From an uncultured Pseudomonadota bacterium (GTDB lineage Bacteria; Pseudomonadota; Gammaproteobacteria; Burkholderiales; SG8-39): a stretch of DNA of 64,000 nt. A program made the position numbers and the translations under genes. Under the pieces are notes generated by a model, which saw nothing but the letters and a program-made list of their open reading frames with translations, did not search any database and was not told the origin of the DNA. The stretch is from positions 1-64,000 of the forward strand of contig CAILKO010000044.1 in assembly GCA_903834835.1 (NCBI GenBank), read 5' to 3'. Below are positions 1-8,899 of this stretch, in pieces; positions within the stretch are counted from its first letter, which is position 1; each line of letters begins with the position of its first letter.

Positions 1-132
1 AAGGAGGCTATGCGCTTTGCAACCCGTCGCTTGAATCACAGACCCCGGAAGTGCCTGGGCTTCCGAACACCCCACGAGGTGCTGTTCGGGTCTCTACAAT
101 CCCAGAAAACCCCTGTTGCACTGTTGGGTTGA
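1..132 (+). mobile_element. IS30-family transposase, C-terminal fragment
   Basis: An open frame runs from the window edge to a TGA at 130-132 and encodes 43 residues. It contains RPRKCLGFRTPHEV, which matches the extreme C-terminus of IS30-family DDE transposases (the NHRPRK.LG..TP.EV region after the catalytic domain). The rest of the gene lies outside the window, so I cannot tell whether the element is intact. The right-hand terminal inverted repeat should lie shortly after the stop, but I cannot fix it without the other end. The palindrome at 157-178 follows directly and could lie just outside the element. Confidence 0.8.
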
Positions 133-156
133 ACTCACCGCGGCATGACACAATAG

Positions 157-178
157 ATAGTAACTAATACGTTACTAT
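157..178. promoter_or_regulatory. Palindrome copy 1 (ATAGTAAC-N6-GTTACTAT)
   Basis: Perfect 8-bp arms flank a 6-bp spacer (TAATAC). This AT-rich site in GC-rich DNA lies 79 bp upstream of the FKBP start. The right arm runs into TATTGT (176-181), a weak -10-like hexamer. Two further copies with identical arms are at 33368 and 50682. The geometry suits a dimeric repressor operator, which is inference. Confidence 0.6.
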
Positions 179-257
179 TGTGCGGCGATAAGGCAGAATA
201 TCGCCCGCGCAACACATCCACAGCACACCAACGATCCACCCACTGCAAAGGAAGCCC

Positions 258-602
258 ATGACCTCCATCACCAAGCCGAGCGGCCTCGAGTACGAAGATC
301 TCGTCGTCGGAGACGGCGCCACCGCGGAAACCGGCCAGAACGTCACCGTGCACTACACCGGCTGGCTGACGGACGGCCGCAAATTCGATTCGAGCAAGGA
401 TCGCAACGAGCCCTTCGTGTTCCCGCTCGGGCGCGGCCATGTGATCAAGGGCTGGGACGAAGGCGTGCAAGGGATGAAGGTCGGCGGCACGCGCAAGCTC
501 ACGATCCCCCCCGCGCTCGGCTACGGCAGCCGCGGCGCCGGCGGCGTGATTCCGCCGAACGCGATGCTGGTGTTCGAAGTGGAGTTGCTCGGTCTCGGCT
601 AA
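258..602 (+). CDS. FKBP-type peptidyl-prolyl cis-trans isomerase
   Basis: This 114-residue single-domain FKBP catalyses cis-trans isomerisation of X-Pro bonds. There is no signal peptide, so it is probably cytoplasmic. The FKBP12 pocket is complete at a constant +7 offset: Tyr33, Phe43, Asp44, Phe53, Val62, Ile63, Trp66, Tyr89 and Phe106. The sequence ends in the usual FEVELL strand. The ATG at 258 follows an AAGGAAG ribosome site. The stop overlaps the stop of the convergent fusion gene by a few bases. Palindrome copy 1 lies upstream and may control it. Confidence 0.95.
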   Translation: MTSITKPSGLEYEDLVVGDGATAETGQNVTVHYTGWLTDGRKFDSSKDRNEPFVFPLGRGHVIKGWDEGVQGMKVGGTRKLTIPPALGYGSRGAGGVIPPNAMLVFEVELLGLG

Positions 603-2314
603 GCAGCCGCAGCGGTTCCTGCGCCGATCAGCGCCTCGGCGAGTTCCAGCAGGTCGTCCGGCCAGGCCTGCATCGCCTCGGCGATCGGCGTGCCGTCTGC
701 CGGCATCGGCCGGCACGCCAGCACGCGCAGGATGTCTCCGGGCGCCCAGGCTTCGCGTCCCATCGCCGCACCGTAGAGCGCGCCGGCCAGCGCCGCGTTG
801 AGATCCGTCTCGCCGCCGGCGCACGCCGTATCGGCCACCGCTGCATCAGCGGATGCGGCGTGCAGCAACTGGAAGAAGGCGTTCTGCGCAAGGGCACAGG
901 GATTCGTTCCGCCTGCGAGCAGCGCCTGCTCCGGACGCTCGCCCGACGCAGCGGCGCGCAGCGCCGTCCTCAGCGTCTCGTCCGCCGAAGCGTCGAGCGC
1001 GCCGCGCAGCATCCGGCCCGCGCTCGCACCCGCAACCCCCAGTGCAAGCGCCGCCGCGCAGGCCGCGGCCGTCTCGACGCAAGCCTCGGCGCCACCTGCG
1101 CCGCGCACAGCCGCCCGCGCGCGCGTCGCAGCCGCCTGCCAGTCCTGCGAGGCGCGCAGTGCCAGCGGCAATACGCCGAGCAGCATGCCGGCATCGCCAC
1201 CTGTCTCGGATTGCACGCCGGAGGCGTCGCCGCGCAGCAGCGCGCGCGCCCTGCGCAGGACGGCCTGCTTCGCCGGATGCAGACGCAGGACCGTCGCCGA
1301 ACCGTCCCCGAGCACCATGCCGAGGAGCGCGCCCTGGGCGCGCGCGAGACGCGCCTCGTCCTCGACGCGCTCGGTCATGGTGTCCAGGCGTGCCGCAGCA
1401 CGCGACTCCTGATCGAGCGCCTTCCAGTCGAAGTGCGCGAGCGCGGCCACCGCGGCCGGCGCACCGGCGATGCAGCCGCTCACCTTGCCGTCGGCTTCGC
1501 CCTTCAACACGAGCGGCAGCCCGGCGGCATCCATGACGACACCCCCGGCGGCGCGCACCAGCGCATAGCCCGCCGCGATGTCGTATTCGTTCACCGGATG
1601 CCCCGTGAGCGTCGCGATCGCATCGCCTGCGGCGACCCGTGCGAGCCGATAGGCGATGCTCGGCAGCGCGACGTAGTCGGCCGGCGCCACAGCGCGCGTC
1701 CACACCCCGGGCCAGAACGCAGCCGATGCCGAAGCGAGCACCCGTTCGCCCTGATCCAGCCGGCGGCGCGCCAGATCCACGATGATTGGCCGCCCATTGC
1801 GCACGAGCCCCGCGCCGCCCTCGACCCAAGCAATCGTGTCGCGACCGACATCCGGGGCGAGCGGACTGTGCACCACGGCCAGCACCGGAACGCCGGCGCG
1901 CAGCAGCGCGACCGAGACCGCCGAGCCGCGCCGCCCGCGCAGGAATTCGTAGGTGCCGTCGTGCGGATCCACCAGCCAGACCCAGTCCGATAGCTTTGCC
2001 GCCGACGCACCGTCCGGCGCCGCCGATTCGCCCGACTCCTCCCCGACAAAGCGGCAGTGCACGAGAGCCTGCAGCGCGGCGCGCAAGGCATCCTCCATCT
2101 CGAGGTCGACCGGCGCACTCGAATGCCGGCCGCGGGGTCCGCCCTTGCGGAAGAATTCAGCCGCAAGCCGTTCGCCCTCGCGTTCCACGGCAGCGATCAC
2201 CGGATCGAGCAGCGAAGGAAGGTCGGTCACCGGGCTGACCGGGGCGGGAGCGGGTTCGTTCGTGTGCATGTTAGGATTGTCTCGCACCTTGCGGAGGCGG
2301 GCCCCGTCCCCCAT
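599..2314 (-). CDS. Inositol monophosphatase / ADP-ribosylglycohydrolase fusion
   Basis: A 571-residue two-domain protein. Residues ~30-300 are an inositol-monophosphatase/CysQ-type phosphatase with metal ligands GEES (91-94), DPHDGT (116-121) and Asp245 in [10 protein letters not shown]. Residues ~325-571 look like an ADP-ribosylglycohydrolase: [12 protein letters not shown] (328-339) matches the first metal motif and GGETD (500-504) the last (usually GGDTD). The usual T-D-D/G-T stretch after the first motif is not evident, so the second domain may be weak or non-catalytic. The ATG at 2314 has GGAG with good spacing; the next ATG at 2269 (556 aa) has none. It is convergent with the FKBP gene. 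Substrates are unknown; phosphate-ester and ADP-ribose chemistry are family-level statements. Confidence 0.75.
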   Translation of the reverse strand: MGDGARLRKVRDNPNMHTNEPAPAPVSPVTDLPSLLDPVIAAVEREGERLAAEFFRKGGPRGRHSSAPVDLEMEDALRAALQALVHCRFVGEESGESAAPDGASAAKLSDWVWLVDPHDGTYEFLRGRRGSAVSVALLRAGVPVLAVVHSPLAPDVGRDTIAWVEGGAGLVRNGRPIIVDLARRRLDQGERVLASASAAFWPGVWTRAVAPADYVALPSIAYRLARVAAGDAIATLTGHPVNEYDIAAGYALVRAAGGVVMDAAGLPLVLKGEADGKVSGCIAGAPAAVAALAHFDWKALDQESRAAARLDTMTERVEDEARLARAQGALLGMVLGDGSATVLRLHPAKQAVLRRARALLRGDASGVQSETGGDAGMLLGVLPLALRASQDWQAAATRARAAVRGAGGAEACVETAAACAAALALGVAGASAGRMLRGALDASADETLRTALRAAASGERPEQALLAGGTNPCALAQNAFFQLLHAASADAAVADTACAGGETDLNAALAGALYGAAMGREAWAPGDILRVLACRPMPADGTPIAEAMQAWPDDLLELAEALIGAGTAAAA

Positions 2315-2373
2315 TTCATTCTCCGTCCACAGGCAGCCGATCCGCAAAATCACCTTTGAATTCTGGAGACAGC

Positions 2374-3408
2374 ATGACCATGAAATCCAAGCATCCGAAA
2401 CTCTCGTTCTCCCGGCGCCTGCTCTGCCAGGCGAGACTTGCCGCAGCGCTCGTGCTGCCCGCCGCAGCGCTCGTGCTGCCCGCGACGGCGCTCGTGCTGC
2501 CGGCTTCGGCACAAGCCCAGGCCCAGGACTACCCGAACAAGCCCGTGCGCATCGTCGTCGGCTTCCCTCCGGGAGGCATCATGGACATCTACGGTCGCAG
2601 CCTCGCGAACCAGCTGCAGGCCAAGTTCAAGAGCCCGGTGCTGGTCGACAACCGCCCGGGCGGCGGGGGACTGGTCGGTGCCAACGAGGTGCTGCGCGCC
2701 GCGCCCGACGGCTACACCCTCACCCATATCGTGCCGTCCACGATGTCCACGGTGTTCATCAAGAACCCGGGCTTCGACGTGCTGAAGGCAATGCAGCCGA
2801 TCGCCTCGATCTGGTCCGGACCCTTCGTGCTCTCGATCAGCAGCGCGGTCCCGGCGAACACGGTGAAGGAGTTCATCGACTATGCGCGCGCCAATCCGGG
2901 CAAGGTGAACTTCGGCGGCTCCAACGGTCCCAACCTCATGCCGATGATGCTGCTCGCTGCGAAGGCCGGCGTGCAGATGCAACGCATCGACTACAAGGGC
3001 GCCGCGCAGATGTACACCGCGATGCTCGCGAACGAGATCCAGGGCACCTTCAACACCTTCCAGTCGGTCATCAGCTTTCTCGACAGCGGCAAGATCCGCG
3101 TGCTCGGCGTGACGGGCAACCAGCGCCTGCCGCGCATTCCGAACGTCCCGACCATGGCGGAGGCCGGCTTCCCGATCGATCTGGAAACCGTCGGCGCGAT
3201 CATGTCGCCGGTCGGCGTGCCTGCCCCGATCGCGCAGAAGTTGAACGCCGCCTTCCGCGAGATCGTCGCATCCGCCGAAACCGAAAAGCTGCTGCGCGAA
3301 GGCGGCCGGCCGCTAAGCGTCTCCAACGAGGAACTGCAGAAGCTGTTCCGCGCGGAGATCGCGGCCTGGGAAGCTGCTGCGAAAGTCACAGGGTACGAGG
3401 CGCAGTAA
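2374..3408 (+). CDS. Bug-family tripartite tricarboxylate transporter binding protein
   Basis: This 344-residue periplasmic solute receptor is of the TctC/Bug family, a class hugely expanded in Betaproteobacteria. After a long signal peptide (cut near ASAQAQA-QDYP, ~residue 45) it shows the family signatures YPNKPVRIVVGFPPGG, DNRPGGGG and a late P.I..KLNAA segment. It binds a small carboxylate or similar ligand, which the sequence does not specify. TctA/TctB membrane partners are not nearby, as is common for Bug orphans. The ATG at 2374 follows CTGGAGAC; an in-frame TTG at 2356 lacks a site. The signal peptide contains a 21-bp tandem repeat. It probably shares a transcript with the following ornithine-cyclodeaminase-like gene. 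Confidence 0.92.
   Translation: MTMKSKHPKLSFSRRLLCQARLAAALVLPAAALVLPATALVLPASAQAQAQDYPNKPVRIVVGFPPGGIMDIYGRSLANQLQAKFKSPVLVDNRPGGGGLVGANEVLRAAPDGYTLTHIVPSTMSTVFIKNPGFDVLKAMQPIASIWSGPFVLSISSAVPANTVKEFIDYARANPGKVNFGGSNGPNLMPMMLLAAKAGVQMQRIDYKGAAQMYTAMLANEIQGTFNTFQSVISFLDSGKIRVLGVTGNQRLPRIPNVPTMAEAGFPIDLETVGAIMSPVGVPAPIAQKLNAAFREIVASAETEKLLREGGRPLSVSNEELQKLFRAEIAAWEAAAKVTGYEAQ
2440..2502 (+). repeat. 21-bp tandem repeat x3 in a signal peptide
   Basis: Units at 2440-2460 and 2461-2481 are identical, and 2482-2502 matches at 17 of 21 positions. In frame they encode A-A-A-L-V-L-P style heptads, lengthening the hydrophobic core of the Bug signal peptide. Confidence 0.9.
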
Positions 3409-3496
3409 GCCGGGTACGAGGGCCGCGTGCCACAAGGCGCGCGGCCTGCGCGGACCTGTCCGATGGACGGGGGCATCGGTTTCCTGAGGAGGAATC

Positions 3497-4684
3497 ATGC
3501 TGCTGCTGAACAACGACGACGTGCGCCGTTCCATCTCGATGGAAGAGTGCATCGAGGCGATCGAGGAGGCGCTCGTCGAGGAAGGGCGCGGCTGGGCGAT
3601 GAGCGACAACCGCGTCGACCGGCACTCGCCCACCGGTCCGCAGGAAGCCGCCGAGTCGGTCGGCATGACGCCGGCCGCCTACCGGCACATGCTGCTGAAC
3701 GAGCGCATGGCGGCGGATGCCCACGTCGAACCGGAAGTGTTCGACGTGCCCTGGGCGCACATGTTCAAGACCATGTACGGCACGCTGCACAAGCGTCACG
3801 TCAGCGCGGTGCGGGTCAGCTCCGAGACCATGGCCATGCCGGTGATCGACGGCAAGAAACGCATCGCCAAGCTCCCCACCGGCCCGGGCGGGCGGTACAC
3901 CTCGCTCGTCCAGCTCTTCGACACGCGGGCGGGCCACCTCACCTGCATCATGCCGGACGGCTACATCCAGCGGAACCGGGTGGTCGCCACCGGCGCGGTC
4001 GGCACCAAGCACCTCGCCCGGCGCGGCGCCGGACGGATCGGGCTGCTCGGCACCGGAATGATGGCCGACGGCGCGATCGAGGCCACGCGCCTCGTCCTCG
4101 ACGTGAAGCAGGTCAAGGTCTTCAGCCCCACCGCGCAGCACCGGCGGGAGTTCGTCGCGCGCTGGCGCGAGGAAGGCGTCAGCATCGTCGAGGCGAGTTC
4201 GGTCGAGGACGCGATCGCCGACGTCGACGTCATCCTCAGCTGCACCAACTCGCGCAGCGTCCTCGTGCGGCCCGAGCACCTCAAGCCCGGCATGCACGTC
4301 AACACCCTCACCTTCTTCGACGTCGACCGGGCCGCGATCGACAAGTGCGACCGCGTGCTCGCCTCCTGGCACATGGTCGATGCCGGCGGCTGGATCTGCC
4401 ACGAATACGAGCTGCCTGCGACGCATTCGGAGGCAAAACTCTTCGCCTCCGATACCGAGTGGCTGCACAAGCTGCTCGCGAATCCCGACACGCCGACGCT
4501 CGGTGGTCTGACTGCCGGGAAGATCCCGGGGCGGACCGATGATCGGCAGATCACCTGTCACATGAATACTTCATCCGGGCTGCAGTTCGCTGCCTTAGGC
4601 GCGCGGATTCAGGCCAATGCCCGGAAGATGGGGCTCGGCAGGGAAATTCCCGACGACTGGTTTTTGCAGGAACTCCATCCCTGA
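3497..4684 (+). CDS. Ornithine cyclodeaminase / mu-crystallin family oxidoreductase
   Basis: A 395-residue NAD(P)-dependent enzyme of the OCD/mu-crystallin superfamily. Members deaminate-cyclise amino acids or reduce cyclic imines. Visible features are a substrate-side segment with SAVRVSSET and KLPTGPGG, then a Rossmann motif GLLGTGMMADGA near residue 180 and the CTNSRSVLV strand. It is longer than the usual ~320 residues, through an N-terminal insertion around 40-100. GAGGAGGAATC precedes the ATG. It lies 88 bp after the Bug protein gene, suggesting uptake and conversion of one compound, but the substrate cannot be read from sequence. Confidence 0.88.
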   Translation: MLLLNNDDVRRSISMEECIEAIEEALVEEGRGWAMSDNRVDRHSPTGPQEAAESVGMTPAAYRHMLLNERMAADAHVEPEVFDVPWAHMFKTMYGTLHKRHVSAVRVSSETMAMPVIDGKKRIAKLPTGPGGRYTSLVQLFDTRAGHLTCIMPDGYIQRNRVVATGAVGTKHLARRGAGRIGLLGTGMMADGAIEATRLVLDVKQVKVFSPTAQHRREFVARWREEGVSIVEASSVEDAIADVDVILSCTNSRSVLVRPEHLKPGMHVNTLTFFDVDRAAIDKCDRVLASWHMVDAGGWICHEYELPATHSEAKLFASDTEWLHKLLANPDTPTLGGLTAGKIPGRTDDRQITCHMNTSSGLQFAALGARIQANARKMGLGREIPDDWFLQELHP

Positions 4685-4712
4685 GCTGCACTGCGCGCGC
4701 GGCAGACCTGCG

Positions 4713-5114
4713 CTAGTCCCTCACCCGCCCCCTGAGGGACTTCACCTTCGAGCGGATCTGCTTGCCCTGGATGCGCCGCTCCTTGGAGGCGCGCGTCGGG
4801 CGTGTAGGGCGGCGCTTTCTCGGCACATGGGCGGCCGCGCGCACCAGTTCGTGCAGCCGTGCGATCGCGTCCTCGCGATTCAGTTCCAGACTGCGGTGCC
4901 CCTGGGCCTTGATGACGATCACGCCGCTCGTGCTGATGCGCTGATCGCCACGCGCGAGCAGGCGTTCCTTGACCGCTGCGGGCAGGCTCGATGCACGCAC
5001 ATCGAACCGCAGGTGGACGGCGTTCGAGACCTTGTTGACGTTCTGTCCCCCCGCTCCTTGAGCGCGCACCGCGAGAATCTCGATCTCGCTCTCCGGAATC
5101 ACGAGCGTGCTCAC
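4713..5114 (-). CDS. arfB: Alternative ribosome-rescue factor ArfB (YaeJ)
   Basis: A 133-residue codon-independent peptidyl-tRNA hydrolase that frees ribosomes stalled on non-stop mRNA. The catalytic GGQ lies in [16 protein letters not shown], and the C-terminus has the basic tail [14 protein letters not shown] that enters the empty mRNA channel. Both agree with E. coli ArfB (140 aa) and separate it from RF1/RF2. The start is GTG at 5114, overlapping the TGA of the upstream DUF1499 gene (GTGA), so translation is probably coupled. Confidence 0.95.
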   Translation of the reverse strand: MSTLVIPESEIEILAVRAQGAGGQNVNKVSNAVHLRFDVRASSLPAAVKERLLARGDQRISTSGVIVIKAQGHRSLELNREDAIARLHELVRAAAHVPRKRRPTRPTRASKERRIQGKQIRSKVKSLRGRVRD

Positions 5115-5842
5115 GATTCCCGCCGTCCGAGCTCGGCAAGAAAGCGCCGCACGCGCTTCGCGTTCGCGCCGAAGTCGCTGCCGCCCACGCGCGACACCGA
5201 GCGCAGATCGATGCGGCTGGCGCGGCCCTCCGCGAGCGGCGTGATCCGGATCGCCACGTCGTCGCGAAAACCGAAGAACAGCGTCCGGTCGGTGGCTTCG
5301 ACGAGCAAGGGGTCCATCGCAGGCGCAATCTCCCAACCGAGGCGGCGCGCGATGTCCAGGCAGCGTTCGCGCGCCGCCGCGGGGGACGCCGCATAGGTAA
5401 GCGGTGCAATGTCCGGATAGGCGGCGCGCTGATCCTCCGCCACATGGCGCCCGCCGTATTCCAGCCCGTTCGGCGCGGCGAGCCGCGCGGCCCGCAGCGC
5501 GACGAACTCCGGCGGATTGCCTGTGTCGGTGCTGATGTCGTGGATGGCAGGCAATCCCCGCGCAAGACGCAGGCTGGCCCAGGGGACGGCGCACGCGGCA
5601 GCGCCGAGGACGAAGCCCGCAACACTTGCGACGAGGAGGCGCCGGTCGCGCAGACGCAGGGCCCAGCCCCCTGCGACGAGGCAGAGCAAGGCGCCGGCAG
5701 CGGCCGCCACCGCTGCTGAACGCAGCAGCGCAAAAGCACCGTTCAGATTCCACAGGCCGTAGCGATAGCCCAGCGGCGCGGCAAACAGTGCGCCCGCGGC
5801 GGCAAAAGCGAAGACCGGAGCGACATAAGGAGCTCGGCGCAT
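5111..5842 (-). CDS. DUF1499 membrane protein
   Basis: A 243-residue protein with about three hydrophobic helices in the first ~100 residues and a DUF1499 domain behind, marked by [14 protein letters not shown] and a C-terminal [15 protein letters not shown] segment. DUF1499 has no established biochemical role. The ATG at 5842 is preferred; an upstream in-frame TTG at 5869 is possible, and neither has a clear ribosome site. It is followed by arfB with a 4-base overlap. Confidence 0.8.
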   Translation of the reverse strand: MRRAPYVAPVFAFAAAGALFAAPLGYRYGLWNLNGAFALLRSAAVAAAAGALLCLVAGGWALRLRDRRLLVASVAGFVLGAAACAVPWASLRLARGLPAIHDISTDTGNPPEFVALRAARLAAPNGLEYGGRHVAEDQRAAYPDIAPLTYAASPAAARERCLDIARRLGWEIAPAMDPLLVEATDRTLFFGFRDDVAIRITPLAEGRASRIDLRSVSRVGGSDFGANAKRVRRFLAELGRRES

Positions 5843-6004
5843 GGCAGGTATTCCGGACAAAGGCGTCAATTATGCAGAGATCCGCCTGCAGGGCCGGGCA
5901 GCGTCAGCTCGATGAAAGCCCGCATCGAACCCCAGGCCGCGAACCGCCCGCCGCCGGAAGGCTGGAATCAAGTATCCTCGCGCCCGCCTCCACACGAGTT
6001 TCCC

Positions 6005-7504
6005 ATGACCACTGCTTCCCCGCCCCGGCATCGCCATCGCCGTCTCGTCTTCGCCGCCTGCCTGCTCGCCACCTTCACCGCGGCGATCGAGGCCACCATC
6101 GTCGCCACCTCCATGCCGAGCATCGTGGCCGAGGTCGGCGGATTCAAGCTCTACGCCTGGGTGTTCTCCGTCTACGTGCTCACTCAGGTCGTGAGTGCAC
6201 CGATCTATGGCCGGCTGTCCGACACCTGGGGGCGCAAGCCCGTGCTGATCAGCGGCCTCGCCCTGTTTATTGCCGGTTCGCTCGCCTCCGGCTTCGCGAC
6301 CTCGATGCCGATGCTGATCGCCTTCCGGTTCTTCCAGGGTTTCGGTGCGGGCGCGATCCAGCCGGTGTCGATGACGCTGGTGGGCGATCTCTACGCGCTG
6401 GAGGAGCGCGCCTCCATCCAGGGCTATATCTCCTCGGTCTGGGGGCTCTCCGCAGTGGTCGGGCCGCTCGGCGGCGGACTCATCGTGGCCACGCTCGGCT
6501 GGTCGTGGATATTCTGGCTGTCGATTCCCTTCGCTCTCGCGGCCCTGGTGCTGGTGGCGATCTACCACCACGAGAACCTGCCGCATGCGCGCCCGCGCAT
6601 CGATCTGCCGGGCGCGGCGCTTATCTTCACGGCGCTCTCGTGCCTGATCGTCGCGCTCACCATGGGCGGCGATCTCGGGTACGCGACCACCGGCGGGCTG
6701 ATCGCCGCCGCATTCGTCGTGTTCCGCGTGCTGCTGTGGCATGCGCGGCGCGCCCCGCATCCGATCATCGATCTCGCGCTATGGGCAAAACCCTTCATTG
6801 CCCGCGGCAATCTCGCAAGCCTCGTCGCCGGCATCGTGATGATCGGCCCGATCAGTTTCCTGCCGGCCTATGTGCAGGGCGTGCTCGAGCGCTCGGTGAT
6901 GGTCGGCGGATTCGTGATCGCGGGCATGCCGGTCGCGTGGATGATCGGGTCCATCATCTCCAGCCGCATCTATCCGCGCACCGGTGCGCGGCGCCTGTCG
7001 CGCATCGCCGGCGTATCGATGCTGATCGGCACGGTCGTCATCGCGCTCGGCGTGCCCTACAGCCCCTACTTCGGCACGCTCGGCATGGCCTTCGTCGGTC
7101 TCGCGATGGGCTATCTCACGACCGCCTACCTGTTCGGTATCCAGTCGAGCCTCGCCTGGTCGGAGCGCGGCTCCGCAACCGCGTCGATGATGCTCATGCG
7201 CATGCTCGGCAACGCAATCGGTGCCGCATTGTTCGGAGGCATCATCAACCACAGCCTGCAGAATTTCCTCGACGCGCATCCGGACACGCTGGACGGACGC
7301 AGCGTGCCCATGGAGAGCGTACGCAATCTGCTTGCCGGGCACGGGGTCGTCGAGCAGAGCGCGGCAGTGCTTGCAACGCTGCGCGGCGGGCTCGATCACA
7401 GCCTGCAGCTCGTGTTCTGGGCGGTGGCGGCGGCGGGCCTCGTCGGCCTGTTCACCGCCTGGCGCGTGCCGGAGGTTGCAGCCGCGAAGCCGGCGGCCGG
7501 CTGA
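6005..7504 (+). CDS. DHA2-family MFS drug/proton antiporter
   Basis: A 499-residue inner-membrane protein with ~14 hydrophobic segments and major-facilitator signatures: the loop 2-3 motif GRLSDTWGRKPV and the antiporter motif region GPLGGG in helix 5. This fits DHA2 multidrug exporters (EmrB class). Substrate is unknown, and no EmrA-type adaptor is adjacent. The chosen ATG at 6005 starts just before the basic N-terminus; an upstream in-frame ATG at 5912 would add an unlikely Pro-rich leader. A small membrane-anchored protein gene follows at once. Confidence 0.9.
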   Translation: MTTASPPRHRHRRLVFAACLLATFTAAIEATIVATSMPSIVAEVGGFKLYAWVFSVYVLTQVVSAPIYGRLSDTWGRKPVLISGLALFIAGSLASGFATSMPMLIAFRFFQGFGAGAIQPVSMTLVGDLYALEERASIQGYISSVWGLSAVVGPLGGGLIVATLGWSWIFWLSIPFALAALVLVAIYHHENLPHARPRIDLPGAALIFTALSCLIVALTMGGDLGYATTGGLIAAAFVVFRVLLWHARRAPHPIIDLALWAKPFIARGNLASLVAGIVMIGPISFLPAYVQGVLERSVMVGGFVIAGMPVAWMIGSIISSRIYPRTGARRLSRIAGVSMLIGTVVIALGVPYSPYFGTLGMAFVGLAMGYLTTAYLFGIQSSLAWSERGSATASMMLMRMLGNAIGAALFGGIINHSLQNFLDAHPDTLDGRSVPMESVRNLLAGHGVVEQSAAVLATLRGGLDHSLQLVFWAVAAAGLVGLFTAWRVPEVAAAKPAAG

Positions 7505-7521
7505 GGGACAGGCACCCTGCC

Positions 7522-7926
7522 ATGACGGCCCCGCGCAGACTGCTTGACCGCGTCCGAGTGCGGGTCATGGACGGTCTGGTTCTGCTCCTGCTCACGGCCT
7601 GCGTGTTCCTGTACCTGAAGCCAACCGTGTTCGTGCCGGCGCCGCGGTCCTTCGATGCCAAGGCGTGGCTGGCGGACGGCTCCGGCTGCAGCTTCTTTTC
7701 CGATCATCCCCGGCAGCAGATGGCGGAAGATCTGATGCGCCTGCTTGCAGATCACAGCCCGCCGCCCGGCATGAAGGACATTGAAGCGCTGCTCGGGCCA
7801 GCCGACGATGCGCACGGCCCGCTCTGGCGCTACCGTGCGGGCACAAGCACCCTTGACTGTCTCACATTCGACATCGCATTTGACGGAACCGGGCGCTACG
7901 TATCGGCGCGGTTGGTGCAGCACTGA
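7522..7926 (+). CDS. Small membrane-anchored protein, function unknown
   Basis: A 134-residue protein with one transmembrane segment (~residues 15-35, VMDGLVLLLLTACVFLYL) and a soluble domain facing the periplasm. The tail, with IEALLGPADD, then WRYRAG and LTFDIAFDGTGRYVSARL, resembles the BamE/SmpA-like fold, which I offer only as a weak impression. Two cysteines (in GSGCSFF and LDCLTF) could pair. The start at 7522 follows GAGGGA at a long spacing, and an internal ATG at 7567 is an alternative. It lies 17 bp after the DHA2 gene and is probably co-transcribed. Confidence 0.65.
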   Translation: MTAPRRLLDRVRVRVMDGLVLLLLTACVFLYLKPTVFVPAPRSFDAKAWLADGSGCSFFSDHPRQQMAEDLMRLLADHSPPPGMKDIEALLGPADDAHGPLWRYRAGTSTLDCLTFDIAFDGTGRYVSARLVQH

Positions 7927-8126
7927 CGCACCTGATTTGCCGGGAATGCGACCACTCCGAGGTGACCATGCGCCCCATGCTGCTGCTTACACTCGGAGCA
8001 ACGTCTTCATGATCTTCGACTGGTATGCGCATCTGAGGGAACTTGCGCGCCGGGGTTAAACTGGATCGTCGATGCGCAGGGGGCTCCGCGCGGCGCCCGA
8101 CCCAACGAAAACAAGAGGAGAAAAGC

Positions 8127-8519
8127 ATGAAGACCGAAGTCCAGTACCTGATCTATGTCTGCATCCTGACCGCCCTGATGTGGCTGCCCTATGTGCTGGA
8201 ACGCCTCGTGGTCCAGGGACTGGAGGACGCGGTCGGCTATCCCGAGCAGGACGCACGCCCGAGTTCCGCCTGGGCCCGCCGGCTGAAGAAAGCGCACTAC
8301 AACGCGGTCGAAAACCTCGTGATCTTCGCGCCGCTGGTACTCACCGCGCAGGTACTCGGCGCGAGCAGCGAAACCATCGGCACCGCGGCAGTCTGGTATT
8401 TCTGGGCGCGCATCGTGCACGCCGTGAGTTATCTGCTCGCGATTCCCTGGGTGCGCACGCTTGCCTTTGCGGCAGGCTGGATTGCGACCCTCGTGATCGC
8501 CTGGAAGCTGCTGCCCTAA
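8127..8519 (+). CDS. MAPEG-family membrane protein
   Basis: A 130-residue protein with four hydrophobic helices, typical of bacterial MAPEG proteins (relatives of microsomal glutathione transferase). The helix-2 signature with RLKKAHYNAVENLVIFAPLVL is clear. Function in bacteria is mostly unassigned; glutathione-dependent detoxification is a family guess. AAGAGGAGAAAAGC gives a strong ribosome site for the ATG at 8127. The 200 bp upstream hold no recognisable gene. Confidence 0.88.
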   Translation: MKTEVQYLIYVCILTALMWLPYVLERLVVQGLEDAVGYPEQDARPSSAWARRLKKAHYNAVENLVIFAPLVLTAQVLGASSETIGTAAVWYFWARIVHAVSYLLAIPWVRTLAFAAGWIATLVIAWKLLP

Positions 8520-8548
8520 GACCCGCAGCCTCCGCGCCCGGACCGGGG

Positions 8549-8899
8549 CTAGTGTTCCAGCTTCGGCCGGCGCGGCCGTGCGCCGTTTCCGGCGCGCGGA
8601 CCGATGTCCTCCTGAACGACCTTCCGGCCTTCCACCCAGACATCCGCGAGCGTGCGCCCGTGCCGATCCTGGCCGTGGCGCACGAGCGTGACATCCTTGC
8701 CGCGCACCAGTGCCTCCATGCGGCGCTTCGCTTCGCGCCCGCCTGCCTGCTTGTACTCCGCCGCATAGACGTCGCGCAACCGGATGCGCTCCACGCCGCA
8801 GACGAGACTGTCGCCATCCACGACGCGGCACTCGATCGCCTGCGCGAGCGCGCACCACACGACGAGCGGGAACGCGAGGACTGCCCGGCGCAAACTCAT
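8549..8899 (-). CDS. Thermonuclease-like (SNase) secreted protein
   Basis: A 116-residue protein with an N-terminal signal peptide (cut near ALAQA-IECR) and a compact staphylococcal-nuclease domain: [20 protein letters not shown], and [11 protein letters not shown]. It is shorter than full SNase (~150 residues), with the C-terminus ending in a Pro/Arg-rich tail, so catalytic competence is uncertain. Its ATG overlaps the parC stop (ATGA), so it is translated behind parC. Confidence 0.82.
   Translation of the reverse strand: MSLRRAVLAFPLVVWCALAQAIECRVVDGDSLVCGVERIRLRDVYAAEYKQAGGREAKRRMEALVRGKDVTLVRHGQDRHGRTLADVWVEGRKVVQEDIGPRAGNGARPRRPKLEH

Noticed and set aside
1-178. Intact insertion sequence with the palindrome as its end
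   Set aside because: Only the last 43 codons are present, and the same palindrome occurs twice elsewhere without any transposase, so it is not the terminal repeat of this element.
8009-8059. A 16-codon frame in the gap before the MAPEG gene
   Set aside because: No ribosome site and no recognisable leader-peptide features.
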